In this document: piece by piece, positions 24,201-37,078 of the stretch
Layout of the letters: each line of letters starts with the position of its first letter
Position numbering within the stretch: position 1 is the stretch's first letter
The notes under the pieces: generated by a model
Told to the model about the DNA's origin: nothing
What the model saw: only the letters and a program-made list of their open reading frames with translations
The model's database searches: none
Program-made: the position numbers and the translations under genes
Assembly: GCA_004154925.1 (NCBI GenBank)
Contig: QJNS01000288.1
Location: 1 to 64,000, forward strand
DNA length: 64,000 bases
Direction: 5' to 3'
Origin: Monosporascus cannonballus
Lineage: Eukaryota; Ascomycota; Sordariomycetes; Xylariales

Positions 24201-24327
24201 TCATGCTTGCATGTAGCCGCGCTTGACCTCGGCGTTACGTGTCCTGTCTTCCCGGATCTCGTCTCTGATCCTGGCCAGCTCACGAGGCCCATCTGGATCG
24301 TACTGGTCGTATCTGTAATGGAGAACA
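24201..24327 (-). other. Possible orphan 3' exon
   Basis: On the minus strand a CCATTACAG acceptor-like site is followed by a frame reading YDQYDPDGPRELARIRDEIR and ending in MQA-stop at 24201. The charged, regular composition looks coding. I could not connect it by a phase-consistent junction to the 194-codon frame at 24770-25354, and no family is recognised. It may be a terminal exon, a remnant, or chance. Confidence 0.25.
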
Positions 24328-24769
24328 ACGTCCATTAGTCCGGCCTGCGAGAAGCGCTGTGAACGGATCGTAAGTGACGTCTCCCTCGCTGGTGCAGAAT
24401 CCATTATGAATATATATTTTGTAAATGTGCGGCGGGCTCAACATAAAGCCAGCGCTTGGTCGCTTCGGGGGGTGGTCCGTGGTTCCTTTACCAGGTCTTC
24501 CGCCGGCACAGGCCGTGGAAGAAACGCTGACCTCATGCTCCGGCAACCGCGATCAGCGGCAGTTACGCTGCCACTTGGCACTAGTGCACCATGAGTGAAT
24601 CAATCCCACTCAGAATCGGATCTGTCATCCGGCGGAAGATTTCCTTGTGTGTTATCTGACCATATCGTGGCAGCCGTCCTCGTTCTTCGCGGAAGCTGAA
24701 GATCCCGGTTCGACTCAGAAGGCTTTCCAATACTGTTGTTCATGTGTAGTCCGTAGAACTGCCGCAGGA

Positions 24770-25354
24770 TCATTCCCCCCGCTTTGAACTGGTGGTGCTG
24801 CTCTGCCCTGTCGGAGTACCGGCCATTGTACGCTCAGAAGACGCGGCGCAAGGCGATGAGGATGAATCATCTCCCTCCGGGCTCGCACTTGCGTACTCGT
24901 CCTCAAGAGGGTCCCCGATCTTTCGATCGCCAGGATCGGCGACGTAATGAGGTCTCCGCGCTTGACGGCCTTTCGGCAAGGTCCGACCGCTGTCATACAC
25001 TTGATAACTTCCGTTTCCAGTGCGTTCGCGGTGTTGGTTTTCTCGGGCGTACTCGTGCCTCTGCTGAGCGGTCTCATGATTGTGTTGCATCTCCTGTCGA
25101 TTGTTACGTGTTTCGTACCCGCGGTCAGTTCTGCCTTTCTCGAAATTTTCTTCTCGTTGTTTACCCAGCCCGGAAGTAACACCGACATCTTCTTCCGATT
25201 TTCGGGTCGAAATTACGCTCATTCGCCTAACCCCGACTGCTTTTCTCATAGGAGTTCCCTGGTCTCTGGCTCGCGGCTGGTCGTGGCGGCTTGCGCGCCT
25301 GGCACTATCGCGACGCCGCTCGTTCTCGCGACGGCGACCACCATGAAAGCTCAA
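24770..25354 (-). CDS. Hypothetical charged, disordered protein, 194 aa
   Basis: A 194-codon frame from ATG 25354 encodes an Arg/Glu/Ser/Asp-rich, probably disordered protein (MSFHGGRRRENERRRDSARR at the start). There is no transmembrane segment, signal peptide or domain. Two frames of 131 and 136 codons overlap it on the other strand, which shows that the local composition disfavours stops. It is therefore only weakly supported. It could be a disordered regulatory protein, part of a larger spliced gene, or an open frame by chance. Confidence 0.35.
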   Translation of the reverse strand: MSFHGGRRRENERRRDSARRASRHDQPRARDQGTPMRKAVGVRRMSVISTRKSEEDVGVTSGLGKQREENFEKGRTDRGYETRNNRQEMQHNHETAQQRHEYARENQHRERTGNGSYQVYDSGRTLPKGRQARRPHYVADPGDRKIGDPLEDEYASASPEGDDSSSSPCAASSERTMAGTPTGQSSTTSSKRGE

Positions 25355-25357
25355 TAA

Positions 25358-26342
25358 GTGCAGCCGATCTTCTGTAGTAGAATTCTTGAAATACTAGGTA
25401 TCTGCCTGTCTTTCTCTTCCATGGGTTAAAGAACTGGAGTATTGCGGTGATGCAGAATACTTGAGTTCAGGGGTTCAACACATGTATAGTAGGAGAGGGC
25501 GCAAACAAAACTGACACTCGAGAAAGCACGCCGAGGCTGAGATGATTCCATATATAGGCTTGTAGTACAGAGGTTGCTAGAAACTGACTGTGATTTATTG
25601 AGACCATGATGCACCAACATAAAGTTGGGATATTGGTAGTATCAGAGATGATCTTCTTTATTCAGCTGGATAACTGGGAGCGCACGGATAACTACACATT
25701 ACATTATACATGCAGCATCGAGCTCATCTGACGGGCATCAAATCATCTGATACGGCACTTCACTGCTATATTATTACTGGAGTTGGGGTATATTTGGTGT
25801 TGGCAGGGGGCCCCTTTTTCAGGGAACCACACCGAACACACAAGACCACTTAGTAGGTAGCTATTCTTTGATGGACACTGATCGTAATATGAACTAGGAG
25901 CCAACTATAACCTTGGAGAATGAGGCGGGACATGATTCGTACCGTGACGGGGGATTCATAGCTACGAATACATGATTACCTGACATTAGTTCTTTGATCA
26001 AGATACGCAGCCAACCTACCCGACACCCACTCGCCTTGATATTGGCATCAATCAAGCAGGTGACGCACTTTTGCAAAATCAATCAGGATCAACGATTCGG
26101 GGGTGGCCGATATCTTTGTATACAAAATTGATAACATCGTTGTAAGGGAGGCAGGTTGGTTTAAGGGGTCAACGGGCCTGGAGAAAGGAACAAACTTGCA
26201 AACTGCTGTAGTCCCAGGCAGCCCGCACACACACGAGGGCGTTCTTGCACAATTACCATCTACGGCTCCATCCCACAATATACACAAATTAATAAGCCAT
26301 CCGCCCGAGCATGCTCCAAGGCCACTAACCCAGCCCAGCAGC
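25358..26342. other. Intergenic region
   Basis: This contains the 3' flank of the SF3b2 gene. No supported gene or RNA. Confidence 0.5.
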
Positions 26343-28154
26343 TCAGAACCTGTACTTCTTCCTCTCGTCCCTCTTCTCCTCGTCGCGCTTCAGCCGCTTG
26401 CGGCTCTCGTTTGCGATCATCTCGTCGAGGCCCTCCTCGCGCCTCCACTGGGCACCGACGCCCTCGTCGCGGCGGCCCTCCTCGTAGCGCTGGCGGAGCT
26501 GGTCGCGGCTGAGGCCACCCGCGAGCGCGTCGGGGTCGAGCGCGACGTCGACGTCGCCGGGCTTCTTGCGCTTGCGAGAGGCGTCGTCGTCCTCGCCGCC
26601 GAGGACGCGCATGTCTCCGCCCCCGACCCCCTTGAGGTCGTAGACGCGGTCGCTGCCGAAGAAGCCCTCGGCGCGGGCCTGGCGCTCGGGGACCACCGTG
26701 TAGGCGGAGCGCGGGTGGTGCGCGGCGCTCTCTTCGGTGTCGAAGCCGCTGCGCCGGTTCTTGCGCAGGTCGAGCTCGCCGGCCACGCTCTCGGTCTGCG
26801 TGCCGCCGTACTCAGTGGGCACGGTGCTGGTGAAACCGCCGGGGGTCTCGGTGCCCGACGGCGTCTGGAGGCCGGCGCGCTCCCCGTCTTCCTCCTCGTC
26901 CTCGTCCTCTTCCTCGTCCTCTTCCTCCTCGGACTCCTCCTCGGGCTCCTGTAGCTCGCCCCAGAGCGAGCGCTCCACAGGTTCGCCCGACGGCGGTGCC
27001 GGCTGGTTCTGCTGCATGATGCCGAAGATGTCGCCGCCGAACAGCGGCCGGTTGTACTCGTCCACGGGTGGCTTGCCGTAGCAGCCCGGGTTGAAGCCCC
27101 ACTGCGCGCCCGGCGGGATTGGTGCGTTGAGGCCGGGGATTCGGAGGGAGGGATAGGAGGGTGGAGGGCCGAAGCGTTGCTGGTTGATGAGCCACGGAGG
27201 AGGGGCGCCGGGTGGAATGCTGAGCGCCTCTTTTAAGGCGTCGCTTAGCTCACCCGGGCGAAGGTGCCGGAGATCCGTCTCGAACTCCTTGCCCTCGTAG
27301 TAGACCTCGCCAAATCGCGTTAGGGAAGGCTTGTCCTGGAATCTGAAGAACGCATCGTAGAGCTTTTGGTAGTCGATGTCCAGTTTTCCCATCTTGGGCT
27401 GGACCCTTTCCCTCTGTTTCTGCTTGAGAGTTTGTTCTGCTTGCTTCTCGAGGACGCCATCTCTCATCTCAGTGATACCGGTGTCTGCAATGAACTTGGG
27501 GAGCTTGAAGGCCGGCTTCTCGATACCGCGCTTGGACGAAAGATATTCGCGTTTGAGAGACCAGTGGGATGGCACGGGGACCACGTTCCGTTGTGCTTTG
27601 ATCTGCACCAGTAACCGCGGATCTGATGAGGACGTATCGTGCCACTCGACAACCTCCGGCTTCCTGACGAGCGCTTTCAGCTCGGCAATAGAAAGCTTGT
27701 TGAGCATCTTCCGTTTCTTCTTGGAAAGTTTCGGCTGCCCACCGGTCCCATCGTCTTCGTCCGGTATGTCGTCATTGTCGTCGTCGAAGAATACCTCGCC
27801 CTGATTTCCTGCGTTGGCCTCCCTTGCAATCTCATCTTCCTCCCTTGTGAAGCCGAATTTCTGGAAGATATCTCTATACATGGAAAAGGCCGGGTCATTA
27901 GGATCCAACTCGACCTCAACGCCTGGTCCATCAACAGGGGTCTGGTCGGACGTTGTGGCACCCTTCTTGACCTCAAGCCCGGATGCGCCGTTCGTGTCGT
28001 CGGTCGCGTCTTTCGCTGGCTCGGATTCGGAGACGCCATCCTCATGGACTTCGGGCGTTGAACCTGGCTGCGCGCATTCTTCTGTTTTGGATTGCTTCTC
28101 AGCCTTCTTCTTCGCTCGCCGCTTCTGGTTCTTGGTCATCTTGGGAGCCGCCAT
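26343..28154 (-). CDS. CUS1: Splicing factor 3B subunit 2 (SF3b145/SAP145/Cus1)
   Basis: An intronless frame of 603 residues begins at the ATG at 28154 (MAAPKMTKNQKRRAKKKAEK). The frame is open six codons further upstream but without ATG. The lysine-rich N-terminus is a likely nuclear signal. Residues about 165-293 form the DUF382/SF3b2 core (VVPVPSHWSLKREYLSSKRG, FKLPKFIADTGI, DYQKLYDAFFRFQ, LTRFGEVYYEGKEFE). Residues about 298-356 form the PSP proline-rich domain (RPGELSDALKEALSIPPGAP, PPPWLINQQRFGPPPSYP). An acidic run spans about 404-426, followed by a variable tail and a basic C-terminus. The protein is a U2 snRNP subunit that contacts the intron branch region and SF3b4. It is divergently arranged with the SLY41-like gene, about 1.06 kb apart. 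Confidence 0.95.
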   Translation of the reverse strand: MAAPKMTKNQKRRAKKKAEKQSKTEECAQPGSTPEVHEDGVSESEPAKDATDDTNGASGLEVKKGATTSDQTPVDGPGVEVELDPNDPAFSMYRDIFQKFGFTREEDEIAREANAGNQGEVFFDDDNDDIPDEDDGTGGQPKLSKKKRKMLNKLSIAELKALVRKPEVVEWHDTSSSDPRLLVQIKAQRNVVPVPSHWSLKREYLSSKRGIEKPAFKLPKFIADTGITEMRDGVLEKQAEQTLKQKQRERVQPKMGKLDIDYQKLYDAFFRFQDKPSLTRFGEVYYEGKEFETDLRHLRPGELSDALKEALSIPPGAPPPWLINQQRFGPPPSYPSLRIPGLNAPIPPGAQWGFNPGCYGKPPVDEYNRPLFGGDIFGIMQQNQPAPPSGEPVERSLWGELQEPEEESEEEEDEEEDEDEEEDGERAGLQTPSGTETPGGFTSTVPTEYGGTQTESVAGELDLRKNRRSGFDTEESAAHHPRSAYTVVPERQARAEGFFGSDRVYDLKGVGGGDMRVLGGEDDDASRKRKKPGDVDVALDPDALAGGLSRDQLRQRYEEGRRDEGVGAQWRREEGLDEMIANESRKRLKRDEEKRDERKKYRF

Positions 28155-29218
28155 GATGACGGTTGCGAGCACAGGTGCTCGGCGCGTGCTGCAAGACGAC
28201 GTTAATGGCAGGGTATTTAGAGTACTTAGAAGAAAATAGTGCTGGTTGAGGGTTCAATGGATTTGATGAGCCGAACTATGGCTTTTTTCTGCAACTGTGA
28301 GTGAAGTGGAATGAGTAGTTGAGTTTGTATGCCGCAGGCCGAACGAGGCTGATGATGAGGTCGCGCCTTCATAAAAATTAAAGTTCCACTTATGAGCTCG
28401 CTGTGGCTTTAACAGAGTGAACTGAGGCTGCTGAGGCTGAAGCCTTTTGCTTGTATCATTGTATCATATTACGTAATTAGCCCCATTTATTTGGGCTGGT
28501 CTGCTTTAGTGCTTGGGGATATGTACTGTAGCGGTACAACATACATACCAAGTGCATGCCCAATACTGCAATGTGCCTGCGTATGCATACGTGGTTCTAC
28601 AGCAACAGGACCAATCAGATACCAGATAGGTACAAAAAGATTGCGCAATGCTTGCCATGTGTGCACCAATTGAGCGAGGCTTTTTTTTTTTTTTTTTACC
28701 TTTTTTGACTGATTGGAACTCGGAAATGAGATTGGGACATGACAGCAAGGGGATTTCCGGGCGAATAACATGTACCTATGTATGTATGTGCGTACTACAC
28801 CATGAGCAAGCGGCATTGACCCTTCCCCTACATACCTACATACCTGCATATCTACATACCTACAGGACAAAGCCAAACCTAACGATTTCCAGCTTTCAGC
28901 CTCTTCGGGAATATCTCTTGACGCTCCGTAGTACGATTTATTTTGCCTCTTCCATAAAACCAACACGGCATACATATCCCATCAGCCGTTGCAGTCCAAT
29001 ACTCACCTAACCCCCCTTTTAGGATGATTATTTGACGTCTCGCTTCGGTCGAAGTCCTTATGTTGCTGTATTGATCCATCTGACTTGTCAGCACCACGAT
29101 CTGAAGCAATGGTACAGTGAAGCATAATTAGCCGACCCTCTTTCTCTCCCGTCGCCCATCGATTGTTCGTCGCTCGTTCCAAGGTCGACCATCAGGCAAC
29201 TCGAACTCCCCATTCGCG
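28155..29218. promoter_or_regulatory. Divergent promoter region of CUS1 and SLY41-like gene
   Basis: This 1.06-kb gap holds both upstream regions. It contains a 17-T run at 28681-28697. A short degenerate tandem repeat of CATACCTA-like units lies at about 28828-28863, with related TATGTATGTATG near 28777. No factor-binding site can be named with confidence. Confidence 0.5.
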
Positions 29219-31017
29219 ATGCCTCATTCCACTAGTTCGGGTTCCTATGCCCGGGACCCATCCGCCTCCCGGTCTAATGCCAAGTCTTACGGAGGAGACC
29301 AGAGCACCGATGGCGACTCGGCCCCCGAGAAATTTCCCGATCATATCGATGCTCCGTCTATGCGCGCCAACGGCGTCAGATCCATCAGCCCGAATACCGC
29401 GTCTAATCAGAATGGATATGCTGTTGGCTTGAGCGCGGGGGCTCATTTGAATGCAGACCGATGGCAGCCCCGGAGAGACAACTCGACAAAGGCCGTCAGG
29501 TGGGACGGAGGAAGTGTATCGCGGGGTCATCGCCAGCGGAAGAGCATCAGCGAGGCCTTCCACAACATTAAAGAAAGGAGAGGAAGCGTCAGCCAGAACG
29601 CGCACGAGATAGCAGATGCTCTGCGAGCACCCATATCCCCTAAACTCATAGTACGTCGCCTATCTACCAGTCCAGCCCGCACCCAACGTGCTGACACGGC
29701 GATATTCAGATCCTCTGTATCATGTGGTACATGTCGTCCGCCTTGACCAACACGTCTTCTAAGACTATCCTAAACGCGTTCGACAAGCCCGCCACCTTGA
29801 CCATGGTCCAATTCTTCTTCGTCGCCTTCTACTGCATCTTCCTGTCCTGGCTGTCCTCCGTATTTCCGAGGCTGCGGACCGCGATACCGGCATTGAGGAA
29901 CTCGATACGTTACCCGTCGAGGGAGGTTATTTCCACTACGCTGCCGTTGGCCGCTTTCCAGATCGGAGGCCACCTCCTGAGCTCCACGGCCACGTCCAAG
30001 ATTCCGGTGTCCATGGTCCACACTGTCAAGGGTCTTTCGCCTCTTTTCACCGTGTTCGCCTACCGATTTATCTTTAACATTCGATACCCGCCGGCAACAT
30101 ACTACTCGCTTGTGCCCCTAACCCTGGGCGTGATGCTCGCTTGCTCGGGGAAACACAAGTTCAAGGGCGAGATTTTGGGACTCTTCTACGCACTTCTAGC
30201 CACAATTATTTTTGTCACGCAAAATATCTTTTCCAAGCGGCTGTTTAACGAGGCTGCCAAGGCCGAGGCTGAAGGCCAAGCCGCCAAGTCCCGCAAGCTC
30301 GATAAGCTTAACCTGCTCTGCTATTCGTCGGGAATGGCGTTCATGTTGACGTCTCCTATTTGGTTTTGGAGCGAGGGGGTCGGCCTTATCCAGGACTTCT
30401 TCCATGATGGCTCGCTGGATCTGTCGGCTAAACCCGGCAGCTTCGATCATGGACGTCTAGTACTCGAATTTCTGTTTAACGGCACCTTCCACTTTGGGCA
30501 GAACATTTTGGCTTTTGTCTTGTTATCGATGGTGTCGCCTGTCACGTACTCGGTCGCGTCCCTGATCAAGCGGGTTTGGGTTATCATTGTGGCTATCATA
30601 TGGTTTTGGCAGCCGACTACCCCTATTCAGGCGGCCGGAATCGCGCTTACGGCTTTGGGTCTGTACCTCTATGATCGAGCGAACGAGAGCAACAAGGCGG
30701 ATCGGCGGGCGCGTTCGCTCAGCCAAAGTACACGAGATCAACCGTTGCTACCGTTGAATACGAGCCAAAACGTGATCGGGCAGAACCAGGGTTCACGCAT
30801 GTTCGAAAGCCCGATGACTATGTCGGGGGCACAGACAGCGCATGCCTATACGAACGGCCATGCCGCATTGGCAAATGGCGGAGGCGACGATCTTAAGAAG
30901 AGCGATGATGCCGGTTCTGGCCCCAGCCAGCAGAGGAGTAACAGCGCTTGGCTGCCACCAGGGACAAAACAGGAGGAGACGTGGAGGTTTGAAGATAGAG
31001 TCAAAGCTTCCTCCTGA
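29219..31017 (+). CDS. SLY41: SLY41-like triose-phosphate-translocator-family carrier
   Basis: Exon 1 is 29219-29650 and exon 2 is 29710-31017, with a 59-nt GTACGT..CAG phase-0 intron that joins SPKLI to ILCIMWYMSSALTNTSSK; the product has 579 residues. Residues 1-144 are polar and Ser/Arg-rich, probably cytosolic. From 145 the TPT/DMT-type membrane core follows: LNAFDKPATLTMVQFFFVAF, FQIGGHLLSSTATSKIPVSM, VHTVKGLSPLFTVFAYRFIF, LLATIIFVTQNIFSKRLFNE, LNLLCYSSGMAFMLTSPIWF, and SMVSPVTYSVASLIKRVWVI. Residues after about 450 are disordered. Yeast Sly41, of this family, acts in the ER/early secretory pathway as a multicopy suppressor of ypt1 loss; its substrate in fungi is uncertain. The TPT-family assignment is firm, the exact orthology less so. 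Confidence 0.88.
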
Positions 31018-32039
31018 TATGTACTTGTACATTTCTCGGCCTGGAGAAAGTAGGCCCCTGGGAGGGTTATGAGGCATGAAGATAATAATACGCAGAGCGG
31101 GAAATGATCACAGACACGCGCGAGTGATAGCAAGGCAGCCCCCAATCCGTAGGGCATCTGGGTTGTTCATTCCAATGTGCATCCGTATATAGAGGTAGGA
31201 ATACCACACGGGACTGGGACCATTGCTGCGCAGCTTACGTAGCGTCATCGGGCCTAAGTGTGGGTTTGGGCTGGGCATCCTGGTTATGGGATTTTAACGC
31301 TAGATATCCTCTGATTCAGCTACGCTTATGTGTACGGGCAAGCCTACCAGGTAGGTGGGAAGATCTCTTCTATTTTCCCGCATCGAGCGAGTGGACGGAG
31401 GTCGAACTTGTATAGAACAATGGACGATACCTTTTCCATACCTAGTATAGTTTAAGCGAATAAAATAGAGTGACATATGGATGGGTGATGGAGTGTGCAA
31501 TATACTACACAGCTCAGAGCTCTGCAGCTGATGATACCTGTTGGCGCTAGATCTTGCTGAGCGTCCCACACAAGTCTGCGTAACTAGCGCAAATGGCCAG
31601 AGCTCCAAACTGGGTAAAAGCAAAGCGGCGTGCCGAGCCTGGTGGGGCAAGATCGTCCATTGCGGCTTTTCAATTCTCTAGATCTCTCTACTGCACAGTT
31701 AGCTACAACTGGCAAACGGCTGTAAAGACCGCTCGAGGAAATCACGTGATTTACCAGGACAGTTCGGACACGCAAGCCGGGGGGATTTTTGGCGGTTGAA
31801 CAGAGGTTGCCCCGTGCGTGCTGGGCTGACTGACCTCTTGTGGTTTTTCCCCGTTCCCCGTTCTCCAATTAATCGAGCAAAAGTTGTTCGTAACCCGAGA
31901 GGTCCCGAGAAAAACCTCACTTCAAGTTTCTGGTCTGCCTCTCTCAAAAATACTCCCTTCCCTCTCCCCCAGACCTTCCCAGTCGCCCTTTTCTCCACTT
32001 CACATCCTCATTCCCATCGCTGCTTGTCATCTCGCAAAG
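31018..32039. other. Intergenic region upstream of ATP2
   Basis: This 1-kb gap contains the 3' flank of the carrier gene and the promoter of ATP2. A CT-rich stretch (about 31,920-32,000) immediately upstream of the ATP2 start fits a strongly expressed filamentous-fungal promoter. No other gene is supported. Confidence 0.5.
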
Positions 32040-34080
<2,041 letters not shown>

Positions 34081-36062
34081 AGGGAATTTAAGCTAATAAA
34101 TGAGGAGACGTGATCGTTGTTCATATAGAGATGCCACGTGAACTGGATGGGAAAGGTGGGAGTCGGTAGCAGCCCCGTGTATATCTAGAAAAGGAGAGCA
34201 ACGTTGTGGGCTGCTAGTTTTACCTCAACCTAGCTCAATCAAGTTCCCTTTGTGAAAGCCTGTAAATCAGGATGTCCTCATGGATATCTAGAAGTGCACA
34301 CAAAGAGCATGAAGTCGAGTCTGCTAGGCCCTCGGTCATGAGGTTAAGAGAATCTACGGGATTTTTATCCAACGCAATGCCGCAATGAATTTTCGGAAGG
34401 TTGGTGAAAGTTTATGCTGCTCATCAGAGACATGTGCTAATAAGAACGCCGGGAGCCATTCACACTTCCCGCTCAAGATAAGCGAGAATAAGGGGCCTCC
34501 AGACGATTGTCAGTGTGCAGACACTGACTGCTCGTGGCTTTCTGTCGAATAGGAGCTGGTGTACGCATCCCACGCTGGATCATCATATAACCGGTTGTTC
34601 ACCGTGTCAAGGCACCGTCAGCGGGCAGCCGCCATGGCGCACCATCCTCACCAACTCGGCATTCAAGGGCAGGCCGCCCTTGTGGGATTTGCCTGGCCTT
34701 CCGCAAGGGATATGCTGGATACGCCTGGTCACCTAGGATGATATACCTGACTACGTGCCGTCCGCTCCGCTATCCTCCTAGCCCTTAGGCGAAGTCAGCT
34801 GCTGTCTCTGTGTAGTCGGTACCTACGCCCAAATGAAATGGTCTCTTCCCCTGCCACCGGGCGTCTTGGGATGGGGTTCAACGTGTGTTAGTTTTCGGTG
34901 TTTCCATCCTCGGCCGGGGGGGCTTGGTTTGAGCTTTGTACTTCGTGGTCACCTGGAAGGTACGTACGTCCTGGTGTTCGCGGCTAGGGGTGGGATATGC
35001 GCCTTGCCGTCCTGTCTTCGTAGTTCCCGTGGGAGTTATGCGTCGAGGAGGAAGTAGGCTGGTGGATAATGGCTTCTAGAGCGGCCTGAGCTGTGTGTAT
35101 GCTCATGATTGGAGGCGGGAGAGGGCTGTGATGTGTGAAGGGAAGTGTTTGCGGCTAGGGCGGCTAGGGGAGATTCCGATGTCATTACGCGGTTCTCTGT
35201 CCTAGGCACAGGCACAAGGGGTTTCTACTATCTGTATCAAGAGCTGTGCGCCCATGCCACGGTCTTTATTTGCCTACCCGGCAGATAATACGATCACATG
35301 ACTACCATAAATCGCACGGTTTTACAGTATACGTTACGAAGGGTGTTTGTGTGGCTATGGGCTATGTATTCATTGCTAGCCTGTCTGGTTTCTGGTAACG
35401 GACTGTGTAGAGCCAGTCAGACCTAACTAGGATGGTAGAGAGTTGTCATGATCCTCCCTCCGCTGCTGCAGAGTCCTAACCACGAAGATTTGAGAACACT
35501 TCCACCTTGACCAACACGCCCTGATATCCACGCTTGACCACCCATCCTTGGGGCTGTTTCCTGCTGAAGCACGATGAGTTAGTCGAGGACCACATTATCA
35601 GTAAGGCTGGTTTAGAACACTTATCGGACAGTCGTCGTCTTCCGAAGCCTGGCCCGCCTCCCCCGGGTCCGCCACAGGTAGGCTATCCGCGTTCAGCAGA
35701 AAACTGGGCGGGAGCGCCAATTATCAAAATATGCTGGTGCGATAGGTACGGCCTTCCAGCCAGTGCCTGGCCGTCCGTCAGTCGTGTTCTCTGGCGGGAT
35801 TCCGGTAGGCGGCTCGAAGTCGGTTATGTGTTGCGATGTGCTTGGGAAAATATCGGTAGTCGGTCGGGATAAGAAAAATTGATGAAATATAAACGAAAGA
35901 CACGGCAACTGGAGGAATTCCATTGGCGGCCCGAGCAATGAAAGGTGCAAGTATGCTAAGTAGTAGCAAGCCGACCGTTCTTGAGGCTGGCCGCGTCGTT
36001 ATCAAGAATATGGCCAGCGACTGTGGCGGCCACATTCAAATGGCGAGAACACATACGTACTC
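34081..36062. other. Intergenic region downstream of ATP2
   Basis: Frames up to 112 codons occur (for example 35534-35872, plus) but none has a recognisable domain, and they overlap on opposite strands. No RNA gene or repeat is seen. The region lies between ATP2 and the broken coding fragment next to the transposon block. Confidence 0.5.
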
Positions 36063-36640
36063 TAGCGTCTTCTCCGCATTTACTGCATAGCAGTCTCCCC
36101 GAAGATCTTCTCCTGCCATAGTTTGATGCTGTCGAGATATTTGAAGAGCATCTCGAGGTACTCGGGGTCGCCAACCCCCTCTGCACAGCGGTCCTCGTAC
36201 TGCTGGACGGCTTCTGTGAGATTTCGAATACGATGCCGAATCGCCTAGGGTTTGCAATGGGTACCAAATGGGTACCCATCACTATCCACGATGTAAATTC
36301 ACACGTCATAAAAGCTTAATACTTAGGGTTTTCTAGAAAGATTTATTATACAAGTAATTCTGTATTGTTTACAGATGTTTATTATTTATTTATGATTGAA
36401 AATATCATCCGTGGGTAGTGATGGGTACCCATTGCAAACCCTAGAATCGCCTACCGTGGCCGCAGCGCAGAGCGACCATGGTATCAGCGTGAAGCATAGC
36501 GGCGAGTCTCTGTTCCTGCTCCAGCTGGGAGCGGGACGGGGCCAGGATAAGCCGGAATGTCCTAAGACCGGCGTTTCCTGCCGCGGCCTGCTGCTGCCGG
36601 ACGCCCGCGCTGCTGGCTTCCTATGTGACCCTGACTTCAT
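36063..36640 (-). pseudogene. Broken coding fragment split by a hAT MITE
   Basis: On the minus strand, right of the MITE, a frame within about 36,450-36,600 reads AGLRTFRLILAPSRSQLEQE, then QRLAAMLHADTMVALR. Left of the MITE another reads RNLTEAVQQYEDRCAEGVGD, then PEYLEMLFKYLDSIKLWQEK, and ends at TAA near 36,086. Both have the charged, helical look of a real protein. Removing the MITE and one 8-bp target copy does not put them in one frame, so an intron or an additional indel is needed. No family is recognised. The fragment ends abruptly at the AT-rich block. I regard it as a truncated gene; a functional spliced gene with its 5' part lost is possible. Confidence 0.45.
36246..36443. mobile_element. 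hAT-type MITE, 198 bp, with 8-bp target duplication
   Basis: The element begins TAGGGTTTGCAATGGGTACC at 36246 and ends with the reverse complement of the same 20 bases at 36443. The flanks are GAATCGCC at 36238-36245 and GAATCGCC at 36444-36451, a perfect 8-bp direct repeat. The 8-bp duplication and TAGGG terminus are hAT-superfamily traits. The left arm carries an 11-bp tandem duplication (AAATGGGTACC) that the right arm lacks. After that the arms continue to match (CATCACTA.CCACG). The AT-rich interior has no coding capacity, so it is non-autonomous. Confidence 0.9.
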
Positions 36641-36657
36641 ATGCTGAAGCATATATA

Positions 36658-36986
36658 AGGGGCAGTTCTCAAACTTTCAGCAAAGGCGGCTGATTCTGAA
36701 TATACTTAGGTTTTTCCGAAAAAGTATTATGGGGCTTGCACCCCAGGTATCTTAAAATTTACTTGTGGGTTAGTATCCACTTAATCGGCGATATACCCAA
36801 TTAAAATTAATTATTTTTTTAAGTTTGTTAAACGTACGGATATAAGCATTTAGTTACGAAATCGGTATTAAAAGGATTATGGGTCAAAACCTGAACTATT
36901 TTGATTCGTCGAAATTTCCGACCTTTGTACGATTTAATCAAAAAAGGTTATTCAGTAAGCCATGTTAAAGTTTGAGAACTGCCCCT
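36658..36986. mobile_element. Small TIR element, 329 bp, at the edge of the AT-rich block
   Basis: AGGGGCAGTTCTCAAACTTT at 36658-36677 is perfectly inverted at 36967-36986. The interior is AT-rich with no frame. The flanks (..ATATATA left, AACTGAG right) do not give a clear target duplication; a TA duplication altered on one side is possible. Length and termini suggest a non-autonomous DNA transposon, superfamily undetermined. Confidence 0.75.
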
Positions 36987-37078
36987 AACTGAGAAAGGAT
37001 AATTTATCAGGTTCGCTTTTAAAATAGCTTGCTTATTCGCACTGATCAAGACCAATTCTCCCCTACCCTAAATCAGTG

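Noticed and set aside
24947..25357. 136-codon plus-strand frame with hydrophobic stretches
   Set aside because: It overlaps the charged minus-strand frame and has no start context or domain. The hydrophobicity is what antisense of Arg/Glu/Asn codons produces.
26103..26954. 283-codon plus-strand frame rich in Leu/Val/Ala
   Set aside because: It is the antisense shadow of the SF3b2 gene; its leucine-rich run is the complement of the acidic Glu/Asp tract.
36246..36270. Telomere-like TTAGGG/TAGGG strings
   Set aside because: Isolated TAGGG is the MITE terminus; there is no tandem TTAGGG array.
36396..36647. 83-codon plus-strand frame
   Set aside because: It begins inside the hAT MITE and runs antisense through the broken coding fragment.
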